Positions 26,647 to 36,534 are shown, counted from the stretch's first letter. The stretch is DNA of 58,288 bases from SAR202 cluster bacterium (GCA_009392215.1 VFGZ01000036.1:1-58288), one strand, 5' to 3'. A program made the numbers and translations. Notes: generated by a model not told the origin, from the sequence alone.

Positions 26647-27135
26647 TTATCTCCTTTTACGACGCTTTTTACCATCTCCATGTCCGGAAAAGTCTCCTGC
26701 AGATGCCTTGACAGTTGAATAAGCTTCACGGCGCCTGACATGCGAGCCTACCCCAGCTGCAGTCAACATGATCGCAGTCGGCAAAAACAATATTCCACTA
26801 ACAAATATGAACAGAATGATGAATACATAAACGAGAATCGTAGATATCCAAATATTAACTTTGCTCGCTCTGTCAGGCTGATGATGCCTGGGAGTAGCCA
26901 ATAAAGCACTTACGGACAATACAGCAGGCAAGAGACACAACAACAACAGATGCGTCTGACCATCTGCAAGTAGTGTGACCGTCACAACTTCTGGACTTTC
27001 AGGGTCGTCAAGTTGGACAAGTGGTAGTACCAACATTGAAACGTAACTTACCCCAGCGAATACAGTCGCCATGAAGGCAAAAAAATAAATACGATCCCAA
27101 GAAGGCAATTTCATAGTAAGAATTGTATGGGCCAT
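26647..27135 (-). CDS. unknown membrane protein with basic C-terminus
   Basis: I do not recognise the family. The 162-residue protein has four hydrophobic segments (about 16-38, 60-80, 93-113 and 115-133) and a very basic end (GKKRRKRR). A Met at residue 8 is an alternative start. It lies downstream of pcrA on the same strand with about 90 bases between, so it could be cotranscribed. It has no catalytic motif, and I propose no function. Confidence 0.65.
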   Translation of the reverse strand: MAHTILTMKLPSWDRIYFFAFMATVFAGVSYVSMLVLPLVQLDDPESPEVVTVTLLADGQTHLLLLCLLPAVLSVSALLATPRHHQPDRASKVNIWISTILVYVFIILFIFVSGILFLPTAIMLTAAGVGSHVRRREAYSTVKASAGDFSGHGDGKKRRKRR

Positions 27136-27227
27136 GTCAGGAATTTACCTGTAGTCAGGCCAGAATTTACAACGAAGAACATAGCTATAGTCAAACTCCT
27201 GTTTTCTCCAGAAATCAACCTGTCATA

Positions 27228-29546
27228 CTATGGAGCGAAAAAATCCGGATCCTGAATCGTCAGTTCGTCTTCATTCGAATCAGGAGACACATCGACAATT
27301 CTTTCTATCGGAGCAAAAGACAACATAAGGCGTTTGACACCTTCTGCCACAAAAGCGACGGTCACTTGCGTATCGCTACCATTACCGGAAGAACTAACCA
27401 CGACACCCTCGCCAAAGACATCGTGCTTCACCCTCTGCCCTGCAGCGAATTCATCGGTGGATCTGGACGATGGACGCGGAGCAGGAGTTGAAGCTGCTCT
27501 CTTTGTCCACATAGGATCAGGAATTCGATCTGCTACCCGTGAATGACCCCTGATATTTTGAGTCGTAATAAGTGATTCTGGGATTTCAAGCAAAAATCGA
27601 GATGCAATCTGTGATCCTGATTGACCATGGAATCTACGCTGGAACGCTCGAAACATGTAAAGACGTTTTCGAGCCCTTGTCATGCCTACATACAAGAGCC
27701 GGCGTTCCTCTTCTAGTTGAGCCGGATCCTCTAAACTACGGGAATGTGGCAACATACCATCTTCGAGTCCCACCAGAAACACAGCGTCATACTCCAGTCC
27801 TTTGGCTTGATGAAGGGTGATAAGAGTAATCGCATCTGCATCAAGCCCACTGTCGTCCCCACCCTTCAATCCGTCAACATCCGAAACAAGAGCTACATTT
27901 TCGAGGAAATCACTTAATTGCCCGCGCTCTTCAGGACCTGAAAATTGTTGAGATGAAGCCCTCAACTCCTGGAGGTTTTCCATCCGCTCTTCGCCGCGCT
28001 CGTTATCTTCACGCAACATGGCGCCGTACCCCGTAAGTTCTACAGTCAAGTCGATCAATTCTGTAGTATCCAAAGCCATAGACTGCTGTAACAGGCGTGT
28101 AATCAAATCACCAAACCTAGCAATTGAATTCAACGCTCTGGTCGCCAGCGTAACAACATAGGTGGCTGGTTCTTCACCGCCACCGTTTACTCTGCTTATG
28201 TCCAGGATGACATCTAAAATTGAGACATTGTTAACCAGTGCCACGCGGTGCAATTCAGCTAGTGATTTTGCTGAAATCCCTCGAGCGGGAACATTAATGA
28301 CACGTTCTAGCGCAGCATCGGCTGCGGGATTATCTATCAATTTGAGAAAAGAGAGGATATCTTTGACCTCTTTACGATCATAAAATTTAACTCCACCCAC
28401 AAGTCGATACGGAATCCCCTGTCGGTTACAAGCCACTTCAAACGCCCGCGACTGTGCATTCACCCTGTACATAACTGCAATTTCATTTCGACCTATCCCG
28501 TGTTTTTCCTGCAGTTCGACAGTCGCTTGTAATACAAGGTGCGCCTCTTCCTCTTCGTTATAGGCCTCGGCAACCGTAATTCTGGCTCCTCTAGCGTTCT
28601 CGGTCCAAAGATTTTTCTGCATCCGGTCATCGTTATTGTGTATCACTGAATCGGCAGCTTCGAGAATGATCTGCGTAGAACGATAACTCTGGTCAAGCGT
28701 AACGATCTTTGTCTCACTAAAGGTGCTTTGAAAATCTGTCAAATTACTTGGGTCAGCGTGACGCCATGAGTAGATGGATTGATCGGGATCCCCAACCACG
28801 CAGATGTTCCGACTTTTGATCGCCAATAACCTGGCGACCTGAAACTGCAGCGGATTGGTGTCCTGAAATTCATCAACTAGTAAATGCTCATAGCGCTGTT
28901 GATACTTCTCCAGTATTTCTGGGTACCCCTCCAACAACTCATAGGTCTTCGACAAAAGGTCATCGAAATCAACAGCATTTTCTCGACGCAATGCACCATC
29001 GTATCTTTCGTAAATACGTGATATGACTTCATCCCGATAGGTCTCGATGCGTTTGGACAACTGCTCGGGATTTTGTAGGTTATTTTTTGCATCAGAAATA
29101 ACGCTCAATACCGAGCGAGGTGGAAATTGTTTAGGGTCGATGTCGATATCCTCAAGAATTCGACGTATCACACGAGCCTGGTCGTCCGAGTCATAAATAG
29201 TAAAATCGGACTTCAGTCCGACGTTTTCACCATCAGATCTCAATACCCGCGCACAAAAACCGTGGAAAGTCCGCACTTGAAGTTCGCTAGATCCCAAGCC
29301 CAGAAGCCGTTCACAACGTTCCAATAATTCTCTAGCTGCTTTATTTGTAAACGTAACGGCAAGGATTTTCCAAGGCGAAATACCTGTTACCCCAATCAGA
29401 TAAGCGACCCTGTGAGCCATAACCCGGGTCTTACCTGAACCCGGACCGGCAATAATCAATAACGGACCATCAATATGGGTAACAGCATCGCGCTGTCTCT
29501 CAGAAAGGCCTGAAAGAAGATTATCTGAACGGTAAGTTAAAGGCAT
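27228..29546 (-). CDS. pcrA: ATP-dependent DNA helicase PcrA/UvrD
   Basis: A 772-residue superfamily 1A 3'-5' helicase for nucleotide excision repair and clearing of replication blocks. Seen motifs are the Q motif (LSERQRDAVTHIDGP), Walker A GPGSGKT (34-40), VDEFQDTNP, GDPDQSIYSWRHAD, QSYRST, LITLHQAKGLEYDAVFLVG and YVGMTRARKRLYM. The C-terminal tail has a PcrA-type beta-hairpin region (GQRVKHDVFGEGVVVSSSG). The order and length match PcrA/UvrD rather than RecB or Rep. It shares orientation with two genes of unknown role on either side. Confidence 0.96.
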   Translation of the reverse strand: MPLTYRSDNLLSGLSERQRDAVTHIDGPLLIIAGPGSGKTRVMAHRVAYLIGVTGISPWKILAVTFTNKAARELLERCERLLGLGSSELQVRTFHGFCARVLRSDGENVGLKSDFTIYDSDDQARVIRRILEDIDIDPKQFPPRSVLSVISDAKNNLQNPEQLSKRIETYRDEVISRIYERYDGALRRENAVDFDDLLSKTYELLEGYPEILEKYQQRYEHLLVDEFQDTNPLQFQVARLLAIKSRNICVVGDPDQSIYSWRHADPSNLTDFQSTFSETKIVTLDQSYRSTQIILEAADSVIHNNDDRMQKNLWTENARGARITVAEAYNEEEEAHLVLQATVELQEKHGIGRNEIAVMYRVNAQSRAFEVACNRQGIPYRLVGGVKFYDRKEVKDILSFLKLIDNPAADAALERVINVPARGISAKSLAELHRVALVNNVSILDVILDISRVNGGGEEPATYVVTLATRALNSIARFGDLITRLLQQSMALDTTELIDLTVELTGYGAMLREDNERGEERMENLQELRASSQQFSGPEERGQLSDFLENVALVSDVDGLKGGDDSGLDADAITLITLHQAKGLEYDAVFLVGLEDGMLPHSRSLEDPAQLEEERRLLYVGMTRARKRLYMFRAFQRRFHGQSGSQIASRFLLEIPESLITTQNIRGHSRVADRIPDPMWTKRAASTPAPRPSSRSTDEFAAGQRVKHDVFGEGVVVSSSGNGSDTQVTVAFVAEGVKRLMLSFAPIERIVDVSPDSNEDELTIQDPDFFAP

Positions 29547-29592
29547 ACGGCAATGATAACTGTCAGATCAGGATATCTTGTGGTGTCTGTCA

Positions 29593-30045
29593 TCAACATC
29601 CAATCGTGGGATTATGCGTTTTCAACCATGGATCCCTAGTTACCTCAAGTGTGATGTCATCTACACGCCAGTAATATCTGACACGTTCATAGTACGCATC
29701 GATTCTCCATGATCCCCTATGGAGATACTCAGCCGTGAATTCTTTCCCTCCGAATTCCGTCCAGCAATTCAATGTGCGCGATCGATCACCGTAAGCGTAG
29801 ACGTTAGTATCTTTCAAATATTGTTGTACTTGACGGATAACCTGAGGACCGGTTCTAGTCGTCGGAATCTGTTCAAGCTCTCTATCTTTATCGAACAAAA
29901 TAAACGCAACTAATACGAAAATGGCGCCAGCCACCACCGAAACATAAAAAGTCGTCTTAGCTGTTAACTCCACCGTCGCCATCAGCCTCAACCGGCGGGG
30001 GGCCTTGTACCTACGACGAGGAGCAATCATGTCGAAAATCTTCAA
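29593..30045 (-). CDS. unknown single-pass membrane protein
   Basis: I do not recognise this 150-residue protein. The N-terminus is strongly basic (RRRYKAPRRLRL). One membrane segment (about 31-51) follows, then a mainly extracytoplasmic region rich in Tyr/Trp/Arg (YYERVRYYWRVDD) with two Cys. The positive-inside rule puts the N-terminus in the cytoplasm. It lies between the BioD-like gene and pcrA on the same strand with short gaps. Function is unknown. Confidence 0.65.
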   Translation of the reverse strand: MKIFDMIAPRRRYKAPRRLRLMATVELTAKTTFYVSVVAGAIFVLVAFILFDKDRELEQIPTTRTGPQVIRQVQQYLKDTNVYAYGDRSRTLNCWTEFGGKEFTAEYLHRGSWRIDAYYERVRYYWRVDDITLEVTRDPWLKTHNPTIGC

Positions 30046-30174
30046 ATTTCTGATACTTGCATAAAGAAATAAATTGTTCAGGCTATTGAACGATCAGCAT
30101 GCAATCAATGAATAACTAAACATTTACTGGAAACGCTGACTCGATGAAGTTACCCGACTGTAAAGGCACCGTAT

Positions 30175-31146
30175 TTAGCGTGTTACCGGTTGAGCCAGTT
30201 GATCTTCAAGTGCTGAAATGTCCAAATATTCAGATACCAACTCAACCATTCTATGCAGTTTATCTTGATGATCAAATGCGACTTGAGGTTGAAGGCCTTC
30301 CAATTTCTCAGCAACATCATGGGTACTGCCGGGAACAACAATAAGTGGTATACCTCTTTGACCTGCTTCGTAAATCACATATTCGACCGGTCGAACGCCT
30401 TTCGTTAGCAAAAGTGCACGGGTCGTATCAGTTTGAATCGCTGCAAGCTGGACGTCGGGGCGATCACCACGGACTATCACCCCAGTGTTAGTGCGAGTAG
30501 CGAAGTAAAACGGACCCCAGTCAAGAACGAGCCCACCGATGAGAAAATTATCTAAGAGTTGATCTGACTGTTCGTCTCCACTAAGAAACTGACCGTCTAG
30601 GAACTCCGCCACATGCCCTAATTTGGGCGATAGCATTCTCCTATCGTCGGGAATATATCCTAGTACATTTAGTCCCTTTTCCCTCAGGCCCTGTGGGATC
30701 CCATCATCTGCGTTTTCGCTCCTATATTTTGGCATTGCGTTGACCACTACCCCAGCAAGGCGCGAACCATAAGCGTCAACGGCGTTTGAAATTTCTTCGC
30801 CGTAACGAGCTACTAATAAAACGAGACCATCAGTATCATTCGCTAGCTGCAGGTTAAACTCAGTATCCGATGATCCTTCTACAATCGATATTCTCGTGCT
30901 GTCGGCCAGATTGGAGATATTAGAAGCAACCTCACCAACAGCCCCACTAACAGACGGATTCCCCGGCAGAAGGTGTTCAAATATCCCCACATCAGACTCG
31001 ACGGTCGAATCCCGCAACCCGGCTTTACCTATAGCGACGGGAGCATCCTCGGTTCCAAGCTTTACAGCAAGAGCAGCTGCGAGGGCAGTCTTACCGGAAT
31101 GATTCGAGATCGAAGCAATGATCAAAGTCGCCATTAATATCCTCAA
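30175..31146 (-). CDS. BioD-like P-loop / DRTGG-domain protein
   Basis: A 323-residue protein resembling the N-terminal regulatory half of long phosphotransacetylases: a dethiobiotin-synthetase-like P-loop domain (ISNHSGKTALAAAL, about 13-26) followed from about residue 200 by a DRTGG-type domain (TNTGVIVRGDRPDVQLAAI, then TKGVRPVEYV). The acetyl-transferring domain is absent, so it is not a phosphotransacetylase itself. The role is probably nucleotide- or metabolite-dependent regulation, but this is inference. A Met at residue 5 is an alternative start. Confidence 0.8.
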   Translation of the reverse strand: MRILMATLIIASISNHSGKTALAAALAVKLGTEDAPVAIGKAGLRDSTVESDVGIFEHLLPGNPSVSGAVGEVASNISNLADSTRISIVEGSSDTEFNLQLANDTDGLVLLVARYGEEISNAVDAYGSRLAGVVVNAMPKYRSENADDGIPQGLREKGLNVLGYIPDDRRMLSPKLGHVAEFLDGQFLSGDEQSDQLLDNFLIGGLVLDWGPFYFATRTNTGVIVRGDRPDVQLAAIQTDTTRALLLTKGVRPVEYVIYEAGQRGIPLIVVPGSTHDVAEKLEGLQPQVAFDHQDKLHRMVELVSEYLDISALEDQLAQPVTR

Positions 31147-31299
31147 TACAAACGTCTGATCGAGTACAAAATGCTAAGTGTTAGCAGTGATGGATTTGAT
31201 CAGTTCAAAAAGCGTGAGATTTATCAACAGGATTATACCAGCGCCAATTGAAAAATCTGATACTCCTCACTAACTACCACATGGTGATCGCTTACTCTA

Positions 31300-31328
31300 T
31301 TGCCTCACCCGATCACTACGGCTAGGAT
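31300..31328 (+). promoter_or_regulatory. promoter of tRNA-Phe
   Basis: TTGCCT (31300-31305) and TAGGAT (31323-31328) are spaced by 17 bases. The predicted transcription start near 31335 is about ten bases before the tRNA. Confidence 0.5.
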
Positions 31329-31345
31329 TGACTACCGTGCCGTAT

Positions 31346-31421
31346 GCCGAGGTAGCTCAGGTGGTAGAGCAATGGACTGAAAATCCATGTGTCGGCAGTT
31401 CGAGTCTGCCCCTCGGCACCA
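31346..31421 (+). tRNA. tRNA-Phe (GAA)
   Basis: A complete cloverleaf of 76 bases including an encoded CCA. The acceptor stem is GCCGAGG/CCTCGGC. The D arm is GCTC/GAGC with an 8-base loop. The anticodon arm is ATGGA-CTGAAAA-TCCAT with anticodon GAA. The variable loop is 5 bases and the T arm is GGCAG-TTCGAGT-CTGCC. All stems pair. A T-rich stretch follows the CCA end. Confidence 0.98.
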
Positions 31422-31693
31422 TTTTATCTATCTTATTTTTTCAACCTACCAGTGTTCAGTCGGCTGCGCTATCACTATAGGTGTAAACACTTTTGGCTAC
31501 AAATGTCCGGTACTTCTCCTCAGTTTACGGTTTGATCGTTCTTTGACCTGTCTCCCAGACGGACAACAAAGAATTGCTGATACCACCAACAAGTATCGTA
31601 GAAATCGATCCAATATCCGGATCCGCTTTTCAGTCTAATTTTCCAACTTAGGCATATCAGGTCGAACTCGCTATAACTAGGTGTTTACAGAAG

Positions 31694-32497
31694 TCAATGA
31701 CCCTGAAAACGAGGAGGACGTTTCTCCATAAACGCTCGCCGACCCTCTTTGTAGTCATCGCTGTTAAAGCAGGCCTCGACTAGTGCAGCTATCCTATCCA
31801 AGTCTCGTTCGCCAGAATTTTTCGTACCTTCATTCACCGCCGCCTTTGCTGCTTTAACTGTCAGCGGAGCGTTATCCGCTATAGTGCGGGCATAGGAATC
31901 CACAGTCGACTCCAATTCACTGGCCGGTACGACCCTGTTTACGAGCCCCATCATTTCAGCTTCGGCAGCATTGAACCTCTGTCCTGTGAAGAAGATCTCT
32001 TTCGCATAGGACGGCCCAACAATGTTCATTAATTCTTTAATGCCAGCATATCCATAACCAAGCCCAAGTTTTGCTGCCGGCACGCCGAACTGCCCATCAT
32101 CGGCCGCTATACGCAGATCTGCAGCTAGTGAAATTGCAAGGCCACCACCAACACAGAATCCTCTGATCATTGCAATCAACGGTTTATCAAGTGAACGGAG
32201 CGCTTTATTTGAAGCCGACGTAGCCGCATCATAAATTTCAATCTGCTCAGGTGTGTTGCGCAATTTCTCAAACTCAGAGATATCTGCGCCAGATACAAAC
32301 GCCCTATCACCAGATCCACTCATGACCACGACTCTTACATCATCACTGGAACTAAAATCCCTGATGATCTCCGGAATCGCCTGCCACATCGCATAAGAAA
32401 CTGCGTTTCGCTTTTCAGGTTGATTGAAAATTATCGATCCAACGCCTTCATCTACGTGTGCAATCATCTTGTCAGTTTGCAGGTCAAGCGTTCTCAT
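31694..32497 (-). CDS. enoyl-CoA hydratase/isomerase (crotonase) family
   Basis: A 267-residue crotonase-fold enzyme acting on acyl-CoA. The oxyanion-hole strands are visible in SGADISEFEKL and in GFCVGGGLAISLAADLRIA. The position of the first usual catalytic Glu (about 144) falls in FGVPAAKLGL, while the second Glu position is less clear, so isomerase or hydrolase chemistry is as possible as hydration. It follows the CoA-transferase gene on the same strand after about 35 bases. The pair probably activates and then transforms an acid as its CoA ester. Confidence 0.9.
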   Translation of the reverse strand: MRTLDLQTDKMIAHVDEGVGSIIFNQPEKRNAVSYAMWQAIPEIIRDFSSSDDVRVVVMSGSGDRAFVSGADISEFEKLRNTPEQIEIYDAATSASNKALRSLDKPLIAMIRGFCVGGGLAISLAADLRIAADDGQFGVPAAKLGLGYGYAGIKELMNIVGPSYAKEIFFTGQRFNAAEAEMMGLVNRVVPASELESTVDSYARTIADNAPLTVKAAKAAVNEGTKNSGERDLDRIAALVEACFNSDDYKEGRRAFMEKRPPRFQGH

Positions 32498-32531
32498 TTG
32501 GTAAAGCTCCTAATTTCTGACTTACAAAAAT

Positions 32532-33713
32532 TTAAACAACTCCATTTTGATGAAATCCATCGATTGTCGCCTGGTTATAACCAAGTTCAGACAAAATATC
32601 GTCTGTGTGCTCACCCTGCTCGGGGGTTGCCGTGCGTACTGACGACGGTGTACGACTCATCTTTATCGCCTGATTTACCACTTCAAAGCTACCCATACGA
32701 GGATGATGGACGGAAACGGCCATTTCCAGGTGCTTAACCTGGGGATCTGCAAATACCTGATCCATTGAGTTAATAGGTCCACACGGACAACCAGCTTCGT
32801 TTAAGACATCAATCCAATGTTGACTGGTTTTCGTCAGCGTGAGCTCAGAAATAAGAGCATTCATCTCCACCCTGTTATCCGATCTTGCATCTGCTGTAGA
32901 AAACCTCTCATCTGTAATCAAATGCTCGAGCCCAACCGTTTTACAAAATCTTTCGTAGATTTCTCCTCCAGCGACAGCAATATTGATATGGCCATCCGAT
33001 GTAGGGAAAACCCCTGTTGGAATGCTCGTGGGATGGTCGTTTCCAGCCTGACCTGGAATTTCCTTATCCTTAAGATAGCGGGCTGCCTGGAAATCAAGCA
33101 TTTGGATCTGGGCTTCCAAAAGCGACGTCCTTACCCACTGACCCTCACCCGACTCCTCACGCTCTAAAAGTGCCAGCATTGCCCCTTGGGCAGCAAACAT
33201 TCCGGCACATAAGTCAGCAACCGGTATGCCGACACGCATGGGACCTCCGCCAGGGGCTCCGGTTATTGACATTAGCCCACCCATACCCTGGGCAATCTGA
33301 TCAAAACCCGCCCGTTTACCGTAAGGTCCATCCTGTCCAAAACCAGAGATGCTGACAAGAATAATCCGCTTATTAACTTTGGAAAGACTTTCGTAATCTG
33401 CACCTAGGCGGTTCTTGACGTCTGGTCGATAATTTTCAACCACCACATCAGCTTGCTCAACCAACTTATAAAAAACCTCTCTAGCTTCGGAGGTTTTTAG
33501 ATTTAACGTCAATGACCGCTTATTACGATGAAGGTTTTGAAAGTCGAACCCATCCCTTTCACCACCAAGTCCTTCTTTACCATCGGGAGGGGCCTCTATC
33601 TTGATAACATCAGCACCCCAATCGGCAAGTTGACGCACACAAGTAGGTCCTGCTCTAACACGTGTTAGATCAAGGATTGTAAATCGTGAAAGCGGCATAC
33701 CAGGTACTAGCAT
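32532..33713 (-). CDS. CaiB/BaiF-type (class III) CoA-transferase
   Basis: A 393-residue class III CoA transferase moving CoA between acyl-CoA and a free carboxylate. The N-terminal LDLTRVRAGP, the VVVENYRPDVKNRLG loop and the catalytic Asp167 in GIPVADLCAGMFA (equivalent to the Asp of formyl-CoA transferase) are present. The C-terminal domain has EQGEHTDDILSELGY, typical of the family. It is first in a two-gene unit with the crotonase. It diverges from the RraA gene. Donor and acceptor are unknown. Confidence 0.93.
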   Translation of the reverse strand: MLVPGMPLSRFTILDLTRVRAGPTCVRQLADWGADVIKIEAPPDGKEGLGGERDGFDFQNLHRNKRSLTLNLKTSEAREVFYKLVEQADVVVENYRPDVKNRLGADYESLSKVNKRIILVSISGFGQDGPYGKRAGFDQIAQGMGGLMSITGAPGGGPMRVGIPVADLCAGMFAAQGAMLALLEREESGEGQWVRTSLLEAQIQMLDFQAARYLKDKEIPGQAGNDHPTSIPTGVFPTSDGHINIAVAGGEIYERFCKTVGLEHLITDERFSTADARSDNRVEMNALISELTLTKTSQHWIDVLNEAGCPCGPINSMDQVFADPQVKHLEMAVSVHHPRMGSFEVVNQAIKMSRTPSSVRTATPEQGEHTDDILSELGYNQATIDGFHQNGVV

Positions 33714-34014
33714 CCGGGACCTCTATTTTTTCGATGGCTCGTCTATGGTGAGTTGATGGTTGCAAACCCTACTACTGTTCGAGCATGAACGCAGCATCAA
33801 AAAACCTCCATTGGATAAATCTCTTCAAATCCTTACAAATTGTTCATCCCTTGACGGTCTTCCACTTCGAAGCGATGCGATCTGATCACTTGAAGTGCTT
33901 TACGACTGTTGCAGACGGTTCACCCCTGAGAGTACTATCCCGGCTCAGTAAACAGAAAAGTAATTCCTACTCTGACCCAAATGAACGGTCATCTCAATCG
34001 AAAGCAACATCCCA
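33714..34014 (+). other. divergent intergenic region between CoA-transferase and rraA-like genes
   Basis: A 301-base non-coding stretch that must contain promoters for both outward-reading units. A TTGACG at 33851-33856 has no good -10 box. The visible structure is a palindrome at 33887-33897 and a related sequence at 33863-33872. Nothing else stands out. Confidence 0.5.
33887..33897. promoter_or_regulatory. possible operator palindrome upstream of the RraA/hydantoinase genes
   Basis: CACTTGAAGTG is a perfect 11-base palindrome. A related half-match, CACTTCGAAG, lies 24 bases upstream (33863-33872). Two similar sites in a divergent promoter region suggest a dimeric regulator, but no binding protein is identified. 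Confidence 0.3.
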
Positions 34015-34761
34015 ATGTCTGATAACCCAAGCTTTGATATGAAGCCAACGTATGTTACCGATGAAGTACTCGAAGGACTAAAAAAATTACCCACAGCTAC
34101 GGTTTACAACGCCGTCCGATATTTCGGCTCGACACTTTGCGTATGCGAAGGGTTACAAAATTTCACTCCAGGTCAAAAAATGGCTGCCCGAGCAAAAACG
34201 TTGCGATTCCTACCACATCGTGCAGACCTTAAGGCCGACACGCCTACGGGAGAAAATGCACCTGAGTATGTTGCTATGGGCAAATGTGGTCCAGGAGATG
34301 TCCTAGTGGCAGATCTACAGGGTCGTACACAGGACGTGGTTGCTGGAGATGTAAAACTGCTCCAGCTCAAAATGAACAACGCTGACGGAGTGGTAATAGA
34401 TGGCGCAATACGCGATCTCGACGTTCTCCGAGACGAGGAATATGGACTCATCGTTTACGCTACAGCCCGCAGTCTTCATGGCGGTCCAACCGTAGCCCCG
34501 GCCGAAGAAGACATCCAGATCCAATGCGGAGGGGCCCTAGTCCGTCCTGGCGACGTAATGGTTGGGGATGACGACGGTGTCATAGTCGTGCCATCCTGGA
34601 TGGCAAAAGACGTGCTTGAGCACGCGACAGAACATGAAGAAGTGGAAAACTACATAAAAGAAAAAATTCGGGAAGAAAAGGTTGCGCCAGGTAAGTATTA
34701 CCCTCCCCGTCCGGAAGCATTTGAGGAATGGCGACGAGTAAAAAAGGAACGCGGTCTCTAA
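34015..34761 (+). CDS. RraA-family protein (HMG aldolase/oxaloacetate decarboxylase-like)
   Basis: A 248-residue RraA-fold protein. The core motif GDVLVADLQGRTQDVVAGD, then ADGVVIDGAIRDLDVL, matches the family, in which the IDGxxRD segment binds the substrate and metal. Some members are 4-hydroxy-4-methyl-2-oxoglutarate aldolases or oxaloacetate decarboxylases; others inhibit RNase E. A C-terminal helical extension (about 205-248) with HEEVENYIKEKIREEK is longer than E. coli RraA. Being next to hydantoinase-like genes favours a catabolic lyase role. It precedes hyuB by 57 bases. Confidence 0.85.
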   Translation: MSDNPSFDMKPTYVTDEVLEGLKKLPTATVYNAVRYFGSTLCVCEGLQNFTPGQKMAARAKTLRFLPHRADLKADTPTGENAPEYVAMGKCGPGDVLVADLQGRTQDVVAGDVKLLQLKMNNADGVVIDGAIRDLDVLRDEEYGLIVYATARSLHGGPTVAPAEEDIQIQCGGALVRPGDVMVGDDDGVIVVPSWMAKDVLEHATEHEEVENYIKEKIREEKVAPGKYYPPRPEAFEEWRRVKKERGL

Positions 34762-34818
34762 GGTTCGACCAATCAATTTACGATTTGAAGGAATTAGTGA
34801 GAAATCAACATAACTGCC

Positions 34819-36534
34819 ATGACGATCGACCCAATTAAATTCGAAGTAATCCGCAACGCCCTCACTCAGGCGGCGGAAGAAATGGCTATCACACTTCGAA
34901 GATCAGCGTATTCAACCAACGTAAAAACGCGCCAGGATTTCTCATGTGCATTCTTTGACAAGAATCTCAGATCTGTTTCGCAGGCATTTACCCAACCTGT
35001 CCATCTTGGATCATTTGTAAGGCACGTTCCGATCGCCGTAAAAAGATACGGTGCTCAAAATCTCGAACCAGGAGACATGATCCTGTCCAATGACCCATAT
35101 GGCGGGGGTGTCCACCTCAACGATATATCTTTGATCGGTCCCGTTCATTGGCAAGGCCAACTAGTGGGTTACACCGCCTGTCTCGCCCACCACGTGGATG
35201 TTGGGGGCGGCGCCCCAGCATCGGTAGGTGCTTTCAGAGAGGTTTTCCAAGAGGGAATTATTATCCCGCCAATTAAATTTGTATCTCAGGGCAAACTGGA
35301 TGATGACCTTTTCCGGTTAGTACTCTCGCAAATCCGATCAAAACGGGAAACTGCTGGAGATTTCCGTGCACAGATCGCTTCCAACCGAACGGGAGCTATC
35401 CGCATCAACGAAATCGTTGATAAGTACGGTATAAATGACTTTGATCGCTACATCGACGAAATCATCGAGTACACAGACCGTCGTACCAAAGTAGAAGTAA
35501 ATAAGTTACCTAAGGGAGTGTTTTCAGCAAAAGGGTTCGTGGATAACGATGGATTCTCTGAAGATGTTGTGAAACTAGAAATAAGAGTGACAATAGACGA
35601 TAACGGAGTAAAGTTCGACACAACCGGATCCGACCCCCAACGCCGAGCTCCAGTGAACTCGACATTTGCACAAACTTTTTCAGCCTGTGCCTATGCCTTG
35701 AGAGCTCTTATGGATAAAGACTTACCGGTAAACGACGGTTTTTACCGGTACGTCCACGTTAATGCACCAGAAGGCACTGTAACTAATTGCGTTCATCCCG
35801 CTCCCGTTGTTGGCGGATGGGAAACGCATGTCCGATTGAACGATCTTATCTTCGAAGCTCTCGCTCCAGCATTGCCGGACGCTGTTTGTGCAGGAACAAA
35901 ATCGATGCAATGTCATTCGGGATTTGGTGGTCATAATCACGAAACCGGTGAATACTACTGCTTCCTAGAAACACTCGCAGGTGGGTACGGTGCACGTTCA
36001 AGATCAGATGGACCGGATGCTGTCCAGTCGCATGGCCAAAATACTGAAAATGCACCAGTTGAAGAAACTGAAAGTAATTATCCCGTGCGGATCACACGGT
36101 ATGAACTTGTTCCCGACTCTGAAGGTCCAGGAGAATTCCGAGGCGGACTTGGCTTGCGTCGTGATTACTTGTTCCCTGAAGAAGCAACATTCACCATTCT
36201 TGCCGACCGTGATAAAGCAGGACCGAGAGGCCTTTTCGGAGGGGAACGCGGCAGCAAATCTGTCTACGCCCTGATCAAAAATAACGTAGAACAGCACCTG
36301 TCTTCAAAAACAACTCTGCAATTAAATCCTGGAGATGTAATCAGTTACCGTACTTCTGGTGGGGGTGGTTATGGACACGCCTTTAATAGAGATCCAGAAG
36401 CTATTCTAAATGACGTCCTACAAGGCAAAATTTCTACAAATCGCGCTAGAAAACGCTACGGAGTTGAGATCAGTTTGTCGTCCCAAAAAGTCGACATGAC
36501 AATCACCGAGGATTTACGCCGTGGCCGGAGATAA
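34819..36534 (+). CDS. hydantoinase B/oxoprolinase family protein, copy 1
   Basis: A 571-residue HyuB-type subunit, partner of HyuA in ATP-dependent amide or carboxylase chemistry (N-methylhydantoinase, 5-oxoprolinase, acetone/acetophenone carboxylase relatives). Conserved blocks include DPIKFEVIRNAL, NDPYGGGVHLNDI, AHHVDVGGGAPAS and HPAPVVGGWETHVR, and the glycine-rich end (SGGGGYG). It is about 60% identical by eye to the next gene along its whole length, so the two are tandem duplicates. It overlaps that gene by 14 bases. The substrate is not readable. Confidence 0.92.
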   Translation: MTIDPIKFEVIRNALTQAAEEMAITLRRSAYSTNVKTRQDFSCAFFDKNLRSVSQAFTQPVHLGSFVRHVPIAVKRYGAQNLEPGDMILSNDPYGGGVHLNDISLIGPVHWQGQLVGYTACLAHHVDVGGGAPASVGAFREVFQEGIIIPPIKFVSQGKLDDDLFRLVLSQIRSKRETAGDFRAQIASNRTGAIRINEIVDKYGINDFDRYIDEIIEYTDRRTKVEVNKLPKGVFSAKGFVDNDGFSEDVVKLEIRVTIDDNGVKFDTTGSDPQRRAPVNSTFAQTFSACAYALRALMDKDLPVNDGFYRYVHVNAPEGTVTNCVHPAPVVGGWETHVRLNDLIFEALAPALPDAVCAGTKSMQCHSGFGGHNHETGEYYCFLETLAGGYGARSRSDGPDAVQSHGQNTENAPVEETESNYPVRITRYELVPDSEGPGEFRGGLGLRRDYLFPEEATFTILADRDKAGPRGLFGGERGSKSVYALIKNNVEQHLSSKTTLQLNPGDVISYRTSGGGGYGHAFNRDPEAILNDVLQGKISTNRARKRYGVEISLSSQKVDMTITEDLRRGRR

